Assembly: GCF_030704535.1 (NCBI RefSeq)
Contig: NC_081822.1
Location: 9,975,001-10,039,000 of the forward strand
Source: Vitis vinifera
Lineage: Eukaryota > Streptophyta > Magnoliopsida > Vitales > Vitaceae
Direction of reading: 5' to 3'
Length of the DNA stretch: 64,000 nt
Shown one piece after another: positions 1 through 11,482 of this stretch. The position numbers were made by a program, and so were the translations under genes. The number at the start of each line of letters is the position of its first letter. Position 1 is the stretch's first letter. The notes below the pieces were generated by a model. That model was not told the DNA's origin, ran no database searches, and saw nothing but the letters and a program-made list of their open reading frames with translations.

Positions 1-618
1 AATCTTACTATCTCTAACATGCATGCTTGACAAGTCTTCTAGATGCAATGCTAATCTAATGAACAAGTGCAAGGTTGCTAGGCATGGGATTTTAAAATTT
101 GATCAATATTGAATGCTAATACAACTCCATTTCGTGCATTTCGCTAGCCCATTCCACTCGATCCCCATCTCTAGTTACAATGCATGCAATATTGCGGATA
201 ACGAAATACCTTTTTAATTTCAAAATTTTTCAGATTGTGTAAATTCAAAGTAAACAATCACACTTTTAATGATACAGTGGGGCATGAATGTGTCATCGCA
301 TTAAACAATAAGATGTTATTCATCTATGCATATGCATGTGAGAGGGAAAAAATGTTTGAAAAAGTATAGATGAAAATACGACCTATAAAGATGGGGTTTG
401 GTAAATAAATTTAATTTGAATTAATATAACTTAATAAATTAATTTAAATTATTAATTAAATGAAATATATTTAATAAAATAACTTAATCCAGGTAAAAAT
501 AATTTTTAAATATTACATTAAAATAATTAATTAATTATAAATCTTAAATTTCTTTTATCCTACTTGTTCACATTAACTAAGAGTTTCTTTTTACGTCTAT
601 ACCTTATTTTTTTATAAT
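1..618. other. AT-rich intergenic stretch
   Basis: No coding frame of plausible composition is visible on either strand. The DNA is strongly AT-rich, especially from about 400 to 540, with short runs of the AATTAATTTAA type. I see no RNA gene and no recognisable mobile element in it. Confidence 0.6.
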
Positions 619-747
619 AAATATTTTATAGATATTTCCCATGTGTATGATGCTTTTTGTAGGACCTCAGACGCTACCAATAAAAAAATATTTTATAGAT
701 ATTTCCCATGTGTATGATGCTTTTTGTAGGACCTCAGACGCTACCAA
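619..747. repeat. 67-bp tandem duplication covering a TRIM insertion junction
   Basis: About 62 bases at 619-680 recur, apparently unchanged, at 686-747, an offset of 67 bases. Each copy runs from AT-rich flank through the CTTTT target site into the first 20-odd bases of the TRIM terminal repeat. The duplication therefore contains the insertion junction and must have arisen after the element landed. Confidence 0.85.
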
Positions 748-1066
748 CTCTCCTAAAAGCAATTGCTTGTAGGAATTGCGTATACCCTAACCTTATAGTG
801 CATTCACCCAAGCGCCCACAAAGGCAGTTGATGGACGCAGCCAACCCTCCGATCTACCAACAATCTCCCCCAGTGACACCCTTGGGGTTCGAACCCGTGA
901 CCCCGGCTTTGATACCACTTGTAGGACCTCAGGCGCTATCAACTCTCCTAAAAGCAATTGCTTGTAGGAAAGGTGCATACCCTAACCTTATAGTGCATTC
1001 ACCTAAGCGCTCACGACGAACACAAGAGGAGTTGATGGACGCGGTCAATCCTCCGATCTATCAACA
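725..1066 (-). mobile_element. TRIM (terminal-repeat retrotransposon in miniature), non-coding LTR fossil
   Basis: The terminal repeats lie at 725-862 and 920-1066. They align along most of their length but have clearly diverged. Read on the minus strand each begins TGTTG and ends CCTACA. Between them, in minus-strand order, come a primer-binding site complementary to initiator tRNA-Met (TGGTATCAAAGCC, 905-917) and a purine tract (GGGGGAGAT, about 863-872). The 5-bp target duplication CTTTT is perfect, at 720-724 and 1067-1071. There is no room for gag or pol, so the element is non-autonomous by design. The diverged terminal repeats suggest an old insertion. The box-B-like stretch near 887-900 belongs to the region next to the primer site and is not a tRNA gene. 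Confidence 0.88.
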
Positions 1067-1071
1067 CTTTT

Positions 1072-1553
1072 AATATAATTATTTTAAAATAAATTTATTA
1101 ATTAAATTAACAAAGATAAATATTAGTTAAATTTATTAAAAATAATTAATTTTATTAAATAATCTTAATAATTAATTTTAAGTGAACCATTTAAGAATCA
1201 TTATTAAATTAAAGTTCACTAGGTATGCCATGAGAGGTTGTCCACCCGTTGGTAGCGCAGACCCCAACATACTTACACTTGCACCAAAAAATCTGAAAAA
1301 TATGAATGGTCCACGATGCTTAATAGAAATATGTGGGTCCGAGAAATCTTAAGATGGACGCCATGAATCTAGGCAATGGTATGTTTTTATTGGCACATAT
1401 TGAGTAGGGAATGGACCAATAAGATTACACCTTATCCAATTTCTTATCCCATATGCAACTCACGAGTGGGGCATTCCATACAAGACACAGCCATTCCACT
1501 CAACTCACCCACAAACCTCTCATTTGTAGGAGGGAAGAGAAGGGAAAAGAAAT
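1072..1553 (+). promoter_or_regulatory. PSBO upstream region with paired I-boxes
   Basis: This is the gap between the TRIM and the PSBO start codon. Two copies of CTTATC (reverse complement GATAAG, the I-box core of light-regulated plant promoters) lie at 1431-1436 and 1443-1448, with CCAAT-type words at 1416 and 1436. About 100 bases of purine/pyrimidine-mixed leader then run to the ATG, ending in a purine-rich stretch. No clear TATA box stands at a convincing distance. That a photosynthesis gene carries I-boxes agrees with general knowledge; function here is inferred. Confidence 0.4.
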
Positions 1554-2764
1554 ATGGCAGCGTCCCTTCATGTAGCGGCGACGCTGAGGCAGCCGACTAA
1601 GGCCGGCTTGCCAGCTAAGACAGGCCTGCAGCTGAAATCTTCTCCGAGCGTTTGCAAGGCTTTTGGATACGACCCAGCCGGGGCCAGACTCACTTGCTCC
1701 CTCCAAACTCATGTCAAGGATTTGGCTCAAAAGTGCGCCGATGCCGCCAAGATTGCCGGCTTCGCTCTCGCCACCTCCGCCTTCCTTGTCTCGGTATGGC
1801 TGCTGAGCTCACGTTTCTAATTGTTTTTCATTTTTTATCCAAAAGGTCGGCGTTTATCCTGTCGGACGTTTGAACTGGTTTTCTTGTAGATGGCCACTGG
1901 CCATCACCCAACTCATGGGAATTAACCAGAATTAGAGTTTTCCTTCCAAAAATTACATTTGTATTAGCATGTGTGTAATTTGGCAATGCGTACATGGATA
2001 ATTAACAGGGAGCAGGTGCTGAGGGAGTTCCGAAGCGGCTAACATATGACGAAATCCAAAGCAAGACATACATGGAAGTGAAAGGAACCGGAACTGCAAA
2101 CCAGTGCCCCACCATCGATGGAGGCGTGGATTCCTTTGCCTTCAAAACAGGCAGTTACAACATGAAGAAGTTCTGCTTAGAGCCCACTTCATTCACTGTA
2201 AAAGCCGAAGGCGTCAGCAAGAACGCCCCAGCTGAGTTCCAAAACACCAAGCTAATGACTCGCTTGACCTACACCCTCGACGAGATCGAAGGTCCCTTCG
2301 AGGTGTCCTCTGACAGAACCGTCAAATTCATTGAGAAAGACGGCATCGACTACGCCGCCGTCACTGTCCAGCTTCCCGGTGGCGAGCGTGTCCCATTTCT
2401 ATTCACCATCAAACAGTTAGTGGCATCGGGTAAGCCGGAGAATTTTGGTGGAGAATTCTTGGTCCCCTCGTATCGGGGCTCATCTTTCTTGGACCCAAAG
2501 GGCAGAGGTGGGTCGACCGGTTATGACAATGCCGTGGCCTTGCCGGCCGGAGGAAGAGGAGACGAGGAGGAGCTAAAAAGGGAGAATATAAAGGACGCAT
2601 CATCTTCCACCGGGAAGATCACATTAAGCATAACCAAAAGCAAGCCGGAGAGTGGAGAAGTGATTGGAGTGTTTGAGAGTATACAGCCTTCTGATACTGA
2701 TTTGGGGGCTAAGGTTCCCAAGGATGTGAAAATCCAAGGGGTCTGGTACGCCCAGCTTGAGTAG
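1554..2764 (+). CDS. PSBO: PsbO, 33-kDa oxygen-evolving enhancer protein 1 of photosystem II
   Basis: PsbO is the extrinsic lumenal protein that stabilises the Mn4CaO5 water-oxidising cluster of photosystem II. Two exons, 1554-1793 and 2009-2764, are joined by a phase-0 GT-AG intron and encode 331 residues, the usual precursor length. Residues 1-84 form a bipartite transit peptide: a basic, Ser/Thr-rich stromal part, then a hydrophobic thylakoid-transfer stretch ([13 protein letters not shown], spanning the end of exon 1). Mature protein should begin at Glu85, after Ala-Gly-Ala, as [20 protein letters not shown]. The manganese-stabilising domain then runs to the C-terminus, with family signatures [22 protein letters not shown] and [20 protein letters not shown], ending VWYAQLE. 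The frame is unbroken. It lies tail-to-tail with the dirigent gene, 690 bases away. Confidence 0.97.
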
Positions 2765-3454
2765 AAGGAATTTGAAGTGTATAGATTGCACACTGCTTTG
2801 CCCTCCCCTTTGAAATTGACTCGTCCTGCTTCATATCTCTGCCATACTCCACATAGTTGAATTGTTAAATGTTCGTTACTCTTACACGCCAATGCATCTC
2901 TGGGCAAACCTCCATTTTGAAGGCTATAATTGTTGTTCGGAAATCAGGTTTTGCTAAATGGTTCTATTACATCCATTGCTTAGTTAATTTCTATTTAAGC
3001 CTTCATACTGAGAGGCAACAATGGAAATCTTTTAGTTGGATTATCACACATCCAGCAACTTTGTGTGTTTGTGGGAATGAGCTCATGCTTATGGCTGGCC
3101 TCTAGCAGAAAATAATTCTTAGGGAACACAAACATGGATATTGGTTCTTGAAAACATATACGAAGGAAAAAAAAAAACGCAAATGCATTGATACAAAACC
3201 ATAGAGCACCTCCAAGAGCAAGAAGCAGGGGCCTTTGGGTTCAGAGTCTCCATCTAACTAACATAAGTGGATTTGGATTTTTAAAGCTTGACACTATTAC
3301 TTATCTAATTACCTCTTGCTCTTCACTCTCAAAAACTTACAGTTGATATTTTTCTCCCGTGTAAATCATTGTGCCACGTATAATAATCAAAATGAAAGGA
3401 AAGAAGGAACTATTCCAACTAGACCTTCTCTTCATCTTGGAATTGGCTGAGAGA
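2765..3454. other. Convergent intergenic region, 3' UTRs of PSBO and the dirigent gene
   Basis: The first 300 bases or so look like the PSBO 3' UTR (T-rich, no long frame) and the last 100 or so like the dirigent 3' UTR on the other strand. An A-run lies near 3167-3178. No further gene is visible. Confidence 0.6.
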
Positions 3455-3988
3455 TCAATTAGGGAATCTCAGTTGCAGCTTTATGCGGTAAGTGGCATCC
3501 GCATCTGGTGACTGCTGGGCTGCCTCTGCAAAAGCAGCAAGACCACGAGCAAAGGCGAAAGAACCTGTTCCTCCTACCACAGTGAGTTCTTGTCTGTCCT
3601 TGTGGCTTAAATGCTTTGCTTGGACACTGAGGCTACCCGAATACTCTGGTGTATCAAAGGTGAGATAAATAATGTTGAATGCTGAATGTTCAAAGTGTTT
3701 GACAGGAAGTATAAAGCCTTGCGCTTGCCCAACAACCATGGAAGTGTTTTCAGGTCCCTTTGTGAGTGTTCTATGGAAGATGAAAGCTCCAGAATCTGAT
3801 TGCAAAACCGGACGCCTTTGATGGGTTGGAATCAGAGGTTGCTGAATGTACAAGGACAGTGCCAGCCAAGGCCTTGTGTGGTGTTTTGATGGCTTTCTGT
3901 GAGCTACGGGTGAAAATAGCGCCAACAGAACCACTGTTAGAACAGCCAAAGAGACGGCAGTGCAAAATATGATCCTCGGAAGCATCAT
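3455..3988 (-). CDS. Dirigent family protein
   Basis: Dirigent proteins are secreted, mostly apoplastic beta-barrel proteins. They steer stereoselective coupling of phenoxy radicals in lignan or lignin formation, and some close pterocarpan rings. The gene is a single exon of 177 residues, typical in length and in lacking introns. Residues 5-27 are a hydrophobic signal or anchor segment. The dirigent domain spans about 42-175, with LALSLYIQQP at the start, VVGQAQGF at 85-92 and the family hallmark VVGGTGSFAFARG at 137-149. One N-glycosylation sequon (NTS) lies at 81-83. A basic, His/Lys-rich linker (31-39) follows the signal segment. The substrate cannot be told from sequence. The start is the first of two adjacent Met codons ahead of the signal segment. 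Confidence 0.93.
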   Translation of the reverse strand: MMLPRIIFCTAVSLAVLTVVLLALFSPVAHRKPSKHHTRPWLALSLYIQQPLIPTHQRRPVLQSDSGAFIFHRTLTKGPENTSMVVGQAQGFILPVKHFEHSAFNIIYLTFDTPEYSGSLSVQAKHLSHKDRQELTVVGGTGSFAFARGLAAFAEAAQQSPDADATYRIKLQLRFPN

Positions 3989-5348
3989 GCACTCTCAAAA
4001 TTTTGACATGTTCAATTTGATTGGGCAATCACTTCAAAAACATTACCCATAAAATGCTCTTAAACTTGAGATGTTTTGGTCACTTAATCCACCATGGTAA
4101 CTCATAACCTAAACCAATATCAATTCTCATCATATAATCGAGTAGGTGGTTTCTCATTCCTCATACTTCTATCTAATCAGGTTTATTGGCCATGATTTTT
4201 AATGGAAGGCTGCTTTTCACTTTTCGCAAGAAGCCAACAATACATAAGTCGCCCAAGGAGGTAAGGAGGCAAGGAGTAGGCAAGGAAACCCTACTGCCTA
4301 AAACACTGAATCCACGTAGTGGAACACTGGACCCTACCCACTAACTATATCTCATGAGTCATGTCCAACCATCCTGGGTTTCTTAAGACTAGCTAAGCTG
4401 ATGCAGTGCAACACCTTTTCAATAAACATTGATTAGGTTGGCGTGCTCCACTAGCTTCCTTCAATTGTTAATCCAATGGTCTCATGAGCTGCTGCAAAAC
4501 AACTCTTCCACTAACAAAGTGAAAACCGTTAAAAACTATTAAGTCAGAGAGAACAAGGGAACAGTTTAAACTTGGAACAATTAAAAAGGGCAGAGTAGAG
4601 AAAGCGAGAAAAGCAGGGGGTAGGCCTGCAAATCTCCTGTGCATTGTTATGAAAGAAAATACCATCTATCATACCCTTCACGAAATCCTGTTAGGGTTGC
4701 ACTATCAGTTTGACTGGATCCATAGTTAAGCCCCAGCAATTAATTTTTTAGATTTCGAAACCAGTAAACACTAAATCAGTTTTTTAGATTTCCAAAAATA
4801 TGAAAACTGACCACTCCTGTGCCTTAACCCCCCAAGTCCCACATCCATCTTATCCTTCTGATAAACACTCCAATAGAATCAGTTTTAAAACAGAGCCTCA
4901 TTTCATCATGACATGAGTTTTTTGCTTTCATTTTTTTTTTATTGTTGTAATTAATGGAATAGGATCAATGTCCAAATTGAAATGAACCACTTGGTGCATT
5001 GCAGCATCTAGTTTTATCAACTACCAACTCCAAGGAAGAAAGGGAGAAGACTAACACCTGTTAACCAATTCATCAGATACAGGGCCACTACAGGACAATT
5101 GAGCAATAAATTTGATGACAACCGATCCCTCTGAAGGATTAATACGTATTTATACACTCCTTTTTTTCCTGAACTTTGCAGACCACAAATAAATAAACAA
5201 TCTAGCCATATATTTATAAAAAAAATAAAAATAAAATGCAATTACAAGAGGCCTATCTCATCAGACCCAACCAAACTCGCTAAAGCCTTTTAACAACAGA
5301 TGAATTAATGAATGATTGCTGCCTAAGTTCGAATAGTTCAAGTGTAAG
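3989..5348. other. Intergenic region, dirigent promoter side
   Basis: About 1.36 kb separates the dirigent start from the stop codon of the next minus-strand gene. A purine-rich stretch with repeated GGAGGTAAGGAGGCAAGG-type words lies near 4255-4285. The remainder is ordinary AT-rich DNA with only short frames. The last few hundred bases probably hold the 3' UTR of the DUF616 gene. Confidence 0.5.
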
Positions 5349-8300
5349 CTATACCAGAGCACCATGGGAAGTTATTAAAGGTTTAGCCTTGCGGATGTGG
5401 CCCATACTATTAACAAGATCTTTACGAGTGCAAACAGGGAATATATTGATGTTCTTGAGCACTTTCAACCGCCAGAGAGTGTATGGGAAGCTCAGCTGAT
5501 CACGGGAAGTGAAACGAACCACCTCATTGAACCAGAGGCACATGAATAGGTTAGACAATGGTGTATGTTCCCTCACTATTACAGAAGCTTCAGAGAGAGC
5601 TGCATAGGCCAATATTTTAATGATTAAGCACATCCATAAGAAATTGTCAAATTTTTAACACAATGTCATGAAAGCAAGAAGTTTCCACTCACTTCAATTT
5701 TCCCATCAAATCAATGGTCATACACAGAAAATTGGGCAAGGAGACTGAGGACAGAAAATAATCATGATGGAAAGACAGAGATCAGAGGACAGAAAATTGT
5801 AAACTTACAGGACAGAACAAATTTTAGAAGATAAAACTACTTAAAGATAGCATCCTTCCTCGAGAAAAACTAGACCTACAAAACCCTAGAGCAGTATAGA
5901 TCTTTCAAAGCAAATATAGGTAGGTTAAATATTTGTTCCTAAAACAAGAACAAAATTTTTTTTGTTTATCTGATGCATGAGAAATGACAATAGATCAATT
6001 TGCACACCAGGGATTAAAAAAAAAAGGAATGGATCAATTAAGACATCAATTACTTCTGCATTTTTCATTATCACTATTTATTTATAGGTTTTCTGCAATT
6101 TTCATTATCATTCTTATTGTTAGAAATTCATATATGCTGCCATCAGAACGAGAAGAGAGAATTGAAGCATGCCTTTCTTTCCATTAAATCTCTTGTCCTC
6201 AGGCAAGCCATCATGACGATACTGCATCAACTGTACTTCAACTTCTTCTGGTGTGGCTTTGTGTTTCTTGACAACAGCCTTTGCCTCATCATAGACACTA
6301 CTACGTGCTCCATGTTCTGAAATAGCAAGTACAGAATTTGGACGCCAAAGAAGAGCTTCCAATACACCTAAAGGGTCCCTGCGGAATTGGGACTTTGAGT
6401 CTACCCAAATAGAATACCTTGCCTGAGGAAAAAGTCGATGACCTAACATCTGACAACAAAAGAAATCAATACAGCATTCCATAAAGAAGCTCAAATAAAA
6501 ATAAAATAGCTTTTGAGAGGGGGCAGGATTTGTATACAAACGATAAAATAAAAAATCTTAGTAAGAAATCTTCCCTACCCGAAAATGGCTGGTGTGAAAT
6601 GGCACAAGGGAGAAAAAGTTTTTTGACAACCCTACAGGGCATAGAGCTTCATAGAATGACAGACAATGGATGCCTCCAGTGAGATTGACAATGTCTACAT
6701 GCAGACAATATTCAAATTGGAACCTAGGGCATACTTAAGATCCTTCTGGTGGGTGGTCGAGTGTAGTTAAAAGCAACACACAGATGAACCAGTATGACAT
6801 GGGACTGGCATACCAATGTAGCAAAAAATGGGGATTGGGGCGCATTAAGTTCAAATTTGAGTCATAAACTCACAAATCTGGGGGTACTGAATTTCTCTAG
6901 GTGGGAAGACAGTAGAAATTATAAGACGAGTGGGCAGAAAGGTCAGCCTCAATCCAAACAATGGACCAAGAAAACATTAATAATGAGAAACTAATGGAAA
7001 TTACAAATAATAGCTCATTTTCTCCATTGCGAACATTTTTTTTTGGAACTTTCTTGTAATCAAATATGTGTGAAATGTGTGCATAACAAAATGGAGCACA
7101 TGCTAATGCTAGGGATAAAATGAATGACGCAAAGTGAATATGTGGAGACCAAATTAAATAATCTACCTTTGGGATTTTACCATTCAACCGCTGGTCGGTG
7201 AAAGGTAGATCTCTTACAACCACAATGCGCCATATCCCAATAAAATGGTTCTCACCAATTCTGTTCCCCTGTAATTCCTGTGTCATACGAGTGATTTCGT
7301 CCCAGAATGCCACATAGCAAACCTGCATGAATTTAATGCTTTAAGCATACAATATTCAAGCTAATGTATGCAACAAAAAACAGAATTTCTTTTCCTAGAT
7401 GATAACCTTTTGCAATGATGTCTCTGACATTCCAATAGGTTGGTAAAGATCATCCCCACCACCAAATGCACAAGTAGACACCACAACTTTACAAGTTTGC
7501 ATGTAAGTTCTATCCTCATCAGAAATCTTAAATCCTCCATTTTCACTGTAGAAACCACAATGCACCAGAGCAGTTTCGTTTGCCTGCAACATTCATACAT
7601 GTAGAATAACCAAGAAACAAAATAGGCTAAGCAACAGACTTTGGCAGAACCTAAGTTGCATTTCTAAGTCTAAAGATAATGCTTATACATTTTCCTAAAC
7701 AATGTTAAAGACATCAAGATACAGTACTCAACCTTAAAACTTTCCTCTCGCTGATCAAGAGTTTGGTATCCTGTAAACATATTAAATCTTGAGGGTTCTG
7801 TGTGCTGCTCAGGCAGGGTACTGTTACCCGCTACATAAGTTAAATCATTCTGTGATATGTACACCACTTTTTTAACAAGATTAGTTGGTTCTTCAACTGC
7901 AGGAATATCTAGATGCTGAAGTTCTTCAGGAGGTAGGATCTTCAAACAACCTGATGCAATCCATGAAGGGGTCTTGTTAATGTACTGCTTTAAGGACCAT
8001 AACATGTCAAATCAGAAAATGTTCAACAAATTCCTTATCAACAATGCAACAATTTTCAATTTTGACAATAAATAGTTGCAACAAATATGCAACCACAGAA
8101 TAGATTAAAGACATCTTTTAATGCAGAAAAAAAAAATTTAAAGAGTTTCTTTCTTAAACTGTTTTCAGCATTTTAATTCCCTCTACTGTTTCCACCTAAT
8201 AAAAAAAACAAACAAACAACTTAACACCAATAAATCTTCTCTTCAACTTTTCTCCCAACTTTCCTCATTTTTTTTTCAACAACTATTTCAAAATGAGCAA

Positions 8301-9136
8301 ATTTCCCCCTAATTACCACCATATTTCTTTTCTTTTCTCTTTACCATCACAACCAAATATGAATAATTGATATAGGTCATTTTGAAGAACCAAGCCTAAC
8401 CTAGAGTTAACTATTATAAACATTAGAATCCAATACCAACTAAAACATTAATGGTGTTTTCCTTTTTTCTTCGCCACAAACACAAACCAGCACATCCATT
8501 AACAGCTAAGAACTCTGAAAATCTTGTGAAACTTGAGTCGATAAAGAACATATATAAGCTACTAGAAACTATTGCACTGCTTATCAGACAAATACCAATG
8601 GACCATTAAATAAAAGGGATTGTAAGTAGGAACAGACTATTTAAAATTTTCTTCGTTAAATCATGCAAAAATAGCCATATTATAGCCCTAGGTTATGAGT
8701 AATTAACCTGTTCATCACTAACCAAAGGAAGCAACAGAAATCCATGGACAGATTGGGAAAGAAACTTACGTTGTCTGACACCACCAATAACCCGAGTAGT
8801 GGGATCGAGGCGATTCAAATTGGAATTGGGTTCCCTCTCTAAAGGGAAACTCGGCTTCTTGGCCGTAGAGAGCTGGGAATCAATTACCAAGGCGGGTTTT
8901 CGCCCGATGCTGGAGGCCTCGAAAAGCAGCAAACCAGCCGCAGGAAGGAAGAGCAAGACCATCCACCATTTCAAAAGCTTCCTGACAATCCGCCCGATCA
9001 AGTCGTTCTTAATTCGTAAGCCTGGTTTCTTGCGCTTTCTTCGGACTCGGACCCTCATCTTACCGACTTCGTCGGAGTCGTCATCGGACACTGAAATGGA
9101 AATGCTGTTGCCGTTGAACATCGAGGATGACATCAA
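5349..9136 (-). CDS. TOD1/MUCI70-like DUF616 membrane protein (putative glycosyltransferase)
   Basis: Family members are Golgi or endomembrane proteins. MUCI70 affects seed-mucilage pectin and xylan; TOD1 was reported as an alkaline ceramidase. Six exons: 8770-9136, 7733-7950, 7407-7583, 7167-7322, 6173-6449, 5349-5599, giving 481 residues. The N-terminus is basic and cytosolic, with one membrane anchor at about 57-73 (type II topology). The DUF616 domain fills the rest: RFNMFTGYQTLDQREESFK, HCGFYSENGGF, CKVVVSTCAFGGGDDLYQP, ARYSIWVDSKSQFRRDPLGV, VIVREHTPLSNLFMCLWFN. I ended exon 1 at the GTAAGT donor because its phase (1) matches an acceptor at 7951 and gives the family-like join GGVRQ-R-CLKILP. 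Reading on to a GTTAAT donor at 8707 would add about 20 unlike residues. The fifth intron starts with GC. Biochemical role remains inferred. Confidence 0.9.
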
Positions 9137-11482
9137 AACAAGGGTTTCAAACTAGGGTTTTGCAGACGAAGAATGTCGGTGTGGGAGAAATAGGACAAAA
9201 TGGTGAGGTTGTAGGGGAGGTAGCAACCATGAATTAAACTGGGGAGATGCTTTGCTGCCTAAACTACTGCCCCTTGTTGCGGATCACACTGAATTCGCAT
9301 TTCATGGGGACGATGATCCAAGCCCACCCCAAATTACCACCACCATTACTCTACCTCGCAAGGGCTTCCCCAAAGACAAATGCAAGCGGATTTAGATCTG
9401 GAAACTCCCTCTCCCCCAAAATTTAAGAACTGAAAATTAATCTCTCTTTTTATTTCATGGTTGATTTTCTCCCCCCAAATACTGGATATACGGGTCTGAA
9501 GGCTCTGATCTTAAGAAACTTCTGATTTGTTTGAGTGAGAATAAAAATATGAAACACCTATTTTCATTCCTCAGTTCCGTGAATCAGAAAAATTCAAATC
9601 TTATCGTGTCTGAAATAGATAAGGGGAAAAATAGAGAGAGGGTTCAATTTTTATTCTAGATGGTTAAGTCATTATTATAAGTTTTCTTTTTAGGAAGTCT
9701 TTTCGTTCTTGATTTATGCTAAGAAAAAAAAAATATTTTCTAATTTAAATTTATTAAAAAAAAAAAATCATCATTGTTACCAACAGTAAGTTTTGAAAAA
9801 AAAAAACTATAATGACATTTTTTTAATTATTTAAAATTATTAAATTTATATACCTAAATTTTTTTTTATTTAAATTTAGATTTAGAAAATTTTTATAATC
9901 ACAACATCGTTCATTTAAAATTACGACGGTGGTCAAGGCTGACTCAAATTAAGGCCATTAATGATGTGGCCTAAAGCACTATTTTTTTTACTTGAAAGCA
10001 TTTGAAAATTTTATATATATATATATATATAAACACTTTCTTAAAAATAAATAAAAAAAACCTCAATTTAAAATACACTAAATACAAGAAAAATTAAAAT
10101 AAACTTGATTAGCTTTTGATGAGCTGATCAATAAATTAGATATAGAAATGATGACTAGGATTGTTTATTCCATTATTCAAGAATTTCAAAATCATGATTT
10201 ACAATAAAATATTTTATTTATCATGAAATGGTATATAAAGTTAATACATCTCAATAAATATAATAGGATTTATGATTACAAAAACGGTTGAGAGCAATTC
10301 TAAATATAGTCCAAAACTAACTAAGGAGTTAGCGTTTGGTAAATCAATTTAATAAATTAATAATAAAATAAGTATGTTTAATAATATGATTTAAAATAAA
10401 AATAATATAATTAATTAAATTTTAAATTCGTATATTTATTTTATTTTTTTAATTATATTTATTTTTATTATCTCCATAATCTATTTTATTACTACGGTCT
10501 TTCTATTATTACTTGATCTCCTTTATCTTAATTATAATTTAAGATAATCAATATGTTAATTTGATGATTTAAAATTAATTTTATCAAATAATTTTATAAA
10601 AATTAAATAATAAATTTTAAATCAATAATTTAACTTAAAAAATCAATTTAAATTATTAAATAATAAATGTTAATTTTTACCAAAAACCATGTAAGAAGCA
10701 ATCTTCCCTATGTTAATTTTATTTTCACCAAAAAGTAGTTCACATGGTGGTAGTATATAAAGATAAGGATTTTATATTTATCCCCTTATAATATATGTAA
10801 TTATATAATATAAATTTAGCGCCCTCAGCCATCTCTGTTGCAGACAGTAGCAAGTAGCAATCCAAAGTAATTTAGACTTCAGACCGCGGAAAAGACAGAC
10901 ACCTTTAAAAATTACTATATCCATTTGACAAATGTATTTTTTATTAAAATTTTCAAGAATAAGAACATTAATAATGCAATTAAACAACAACACACCATTT
11001 TTTCTTTACTAGAAGTATTGGGAACGAAGAGAGAAGAAGCAATGAATTCCAGATTACATAGCATGGAGCTGTCAAATTAACATGGGATTCGGCTTCCAAT
11101 GCACCACACCATTACCCCATCACTGGCAGTTTGTTTTCCCATCAACAAACCCTAGAGGAAAGGAGGAAAAAAAAGAAGGAAGAAGAGGCAGATGGCAGGA
11201 AGACAGAGAGCAATAGCTATCTATATTTCAGAAAATATATGACTAGTCACCCATGGCAAAATTTGTTTTTCTTGTACAGAAAATGTTTTCGGGATGAAGG
11301 AAGAAATTAGGCAGAGTTAGGGTAAATCCCATTTTTATGTCTAGAGTTTATACAGGGGAACGACAAAATGCTTGGATTAGGGAAATAGATGAAAAGGCCA
11401 GGAAAGAGAATATTGTTGGTATTGTGATTGTGATTTACTCGGAAGATGTAGTGTTAAAGAAGAAAGCAATTGGGGTTTGGGT
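9137..11482. other. Intergenic, AT-rich, with an AT microsatellite
   Basis: The first 250 bases or so are leader and promoter of the DUF616 gene. From 9.66 to 10.8 kb the DNA is very AT-rich, with A- and T-homopolymers and an (AT)n tract near 10012-10031. No coding frame of normal composition is seen. A purine-rich stretch at 11156-11210 lies downstream of the AT-hook gene and may be its 3' UTR. Confidence 0.55.

Noticed and set aside
885-905. GGTTCGAACCC, a tRNA box-B-like word
   Set aside because: There is no cloverleaf around it; it belongs to the TRIM region next to the primer-binding site.
708-1073. 121-residue plus-strand open frame with an internal repeat (KAIACRNCVYPNLIVHSPKR-like, twice)
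   Set aside because: It lies wholly over the TRIM; the protein repeat is simply the two terminal repeats read through.
2409-2907. Minus-strand frames over PSBO exon 2
   Set aside because: They are shadows of the conserved PsbO coding frame.
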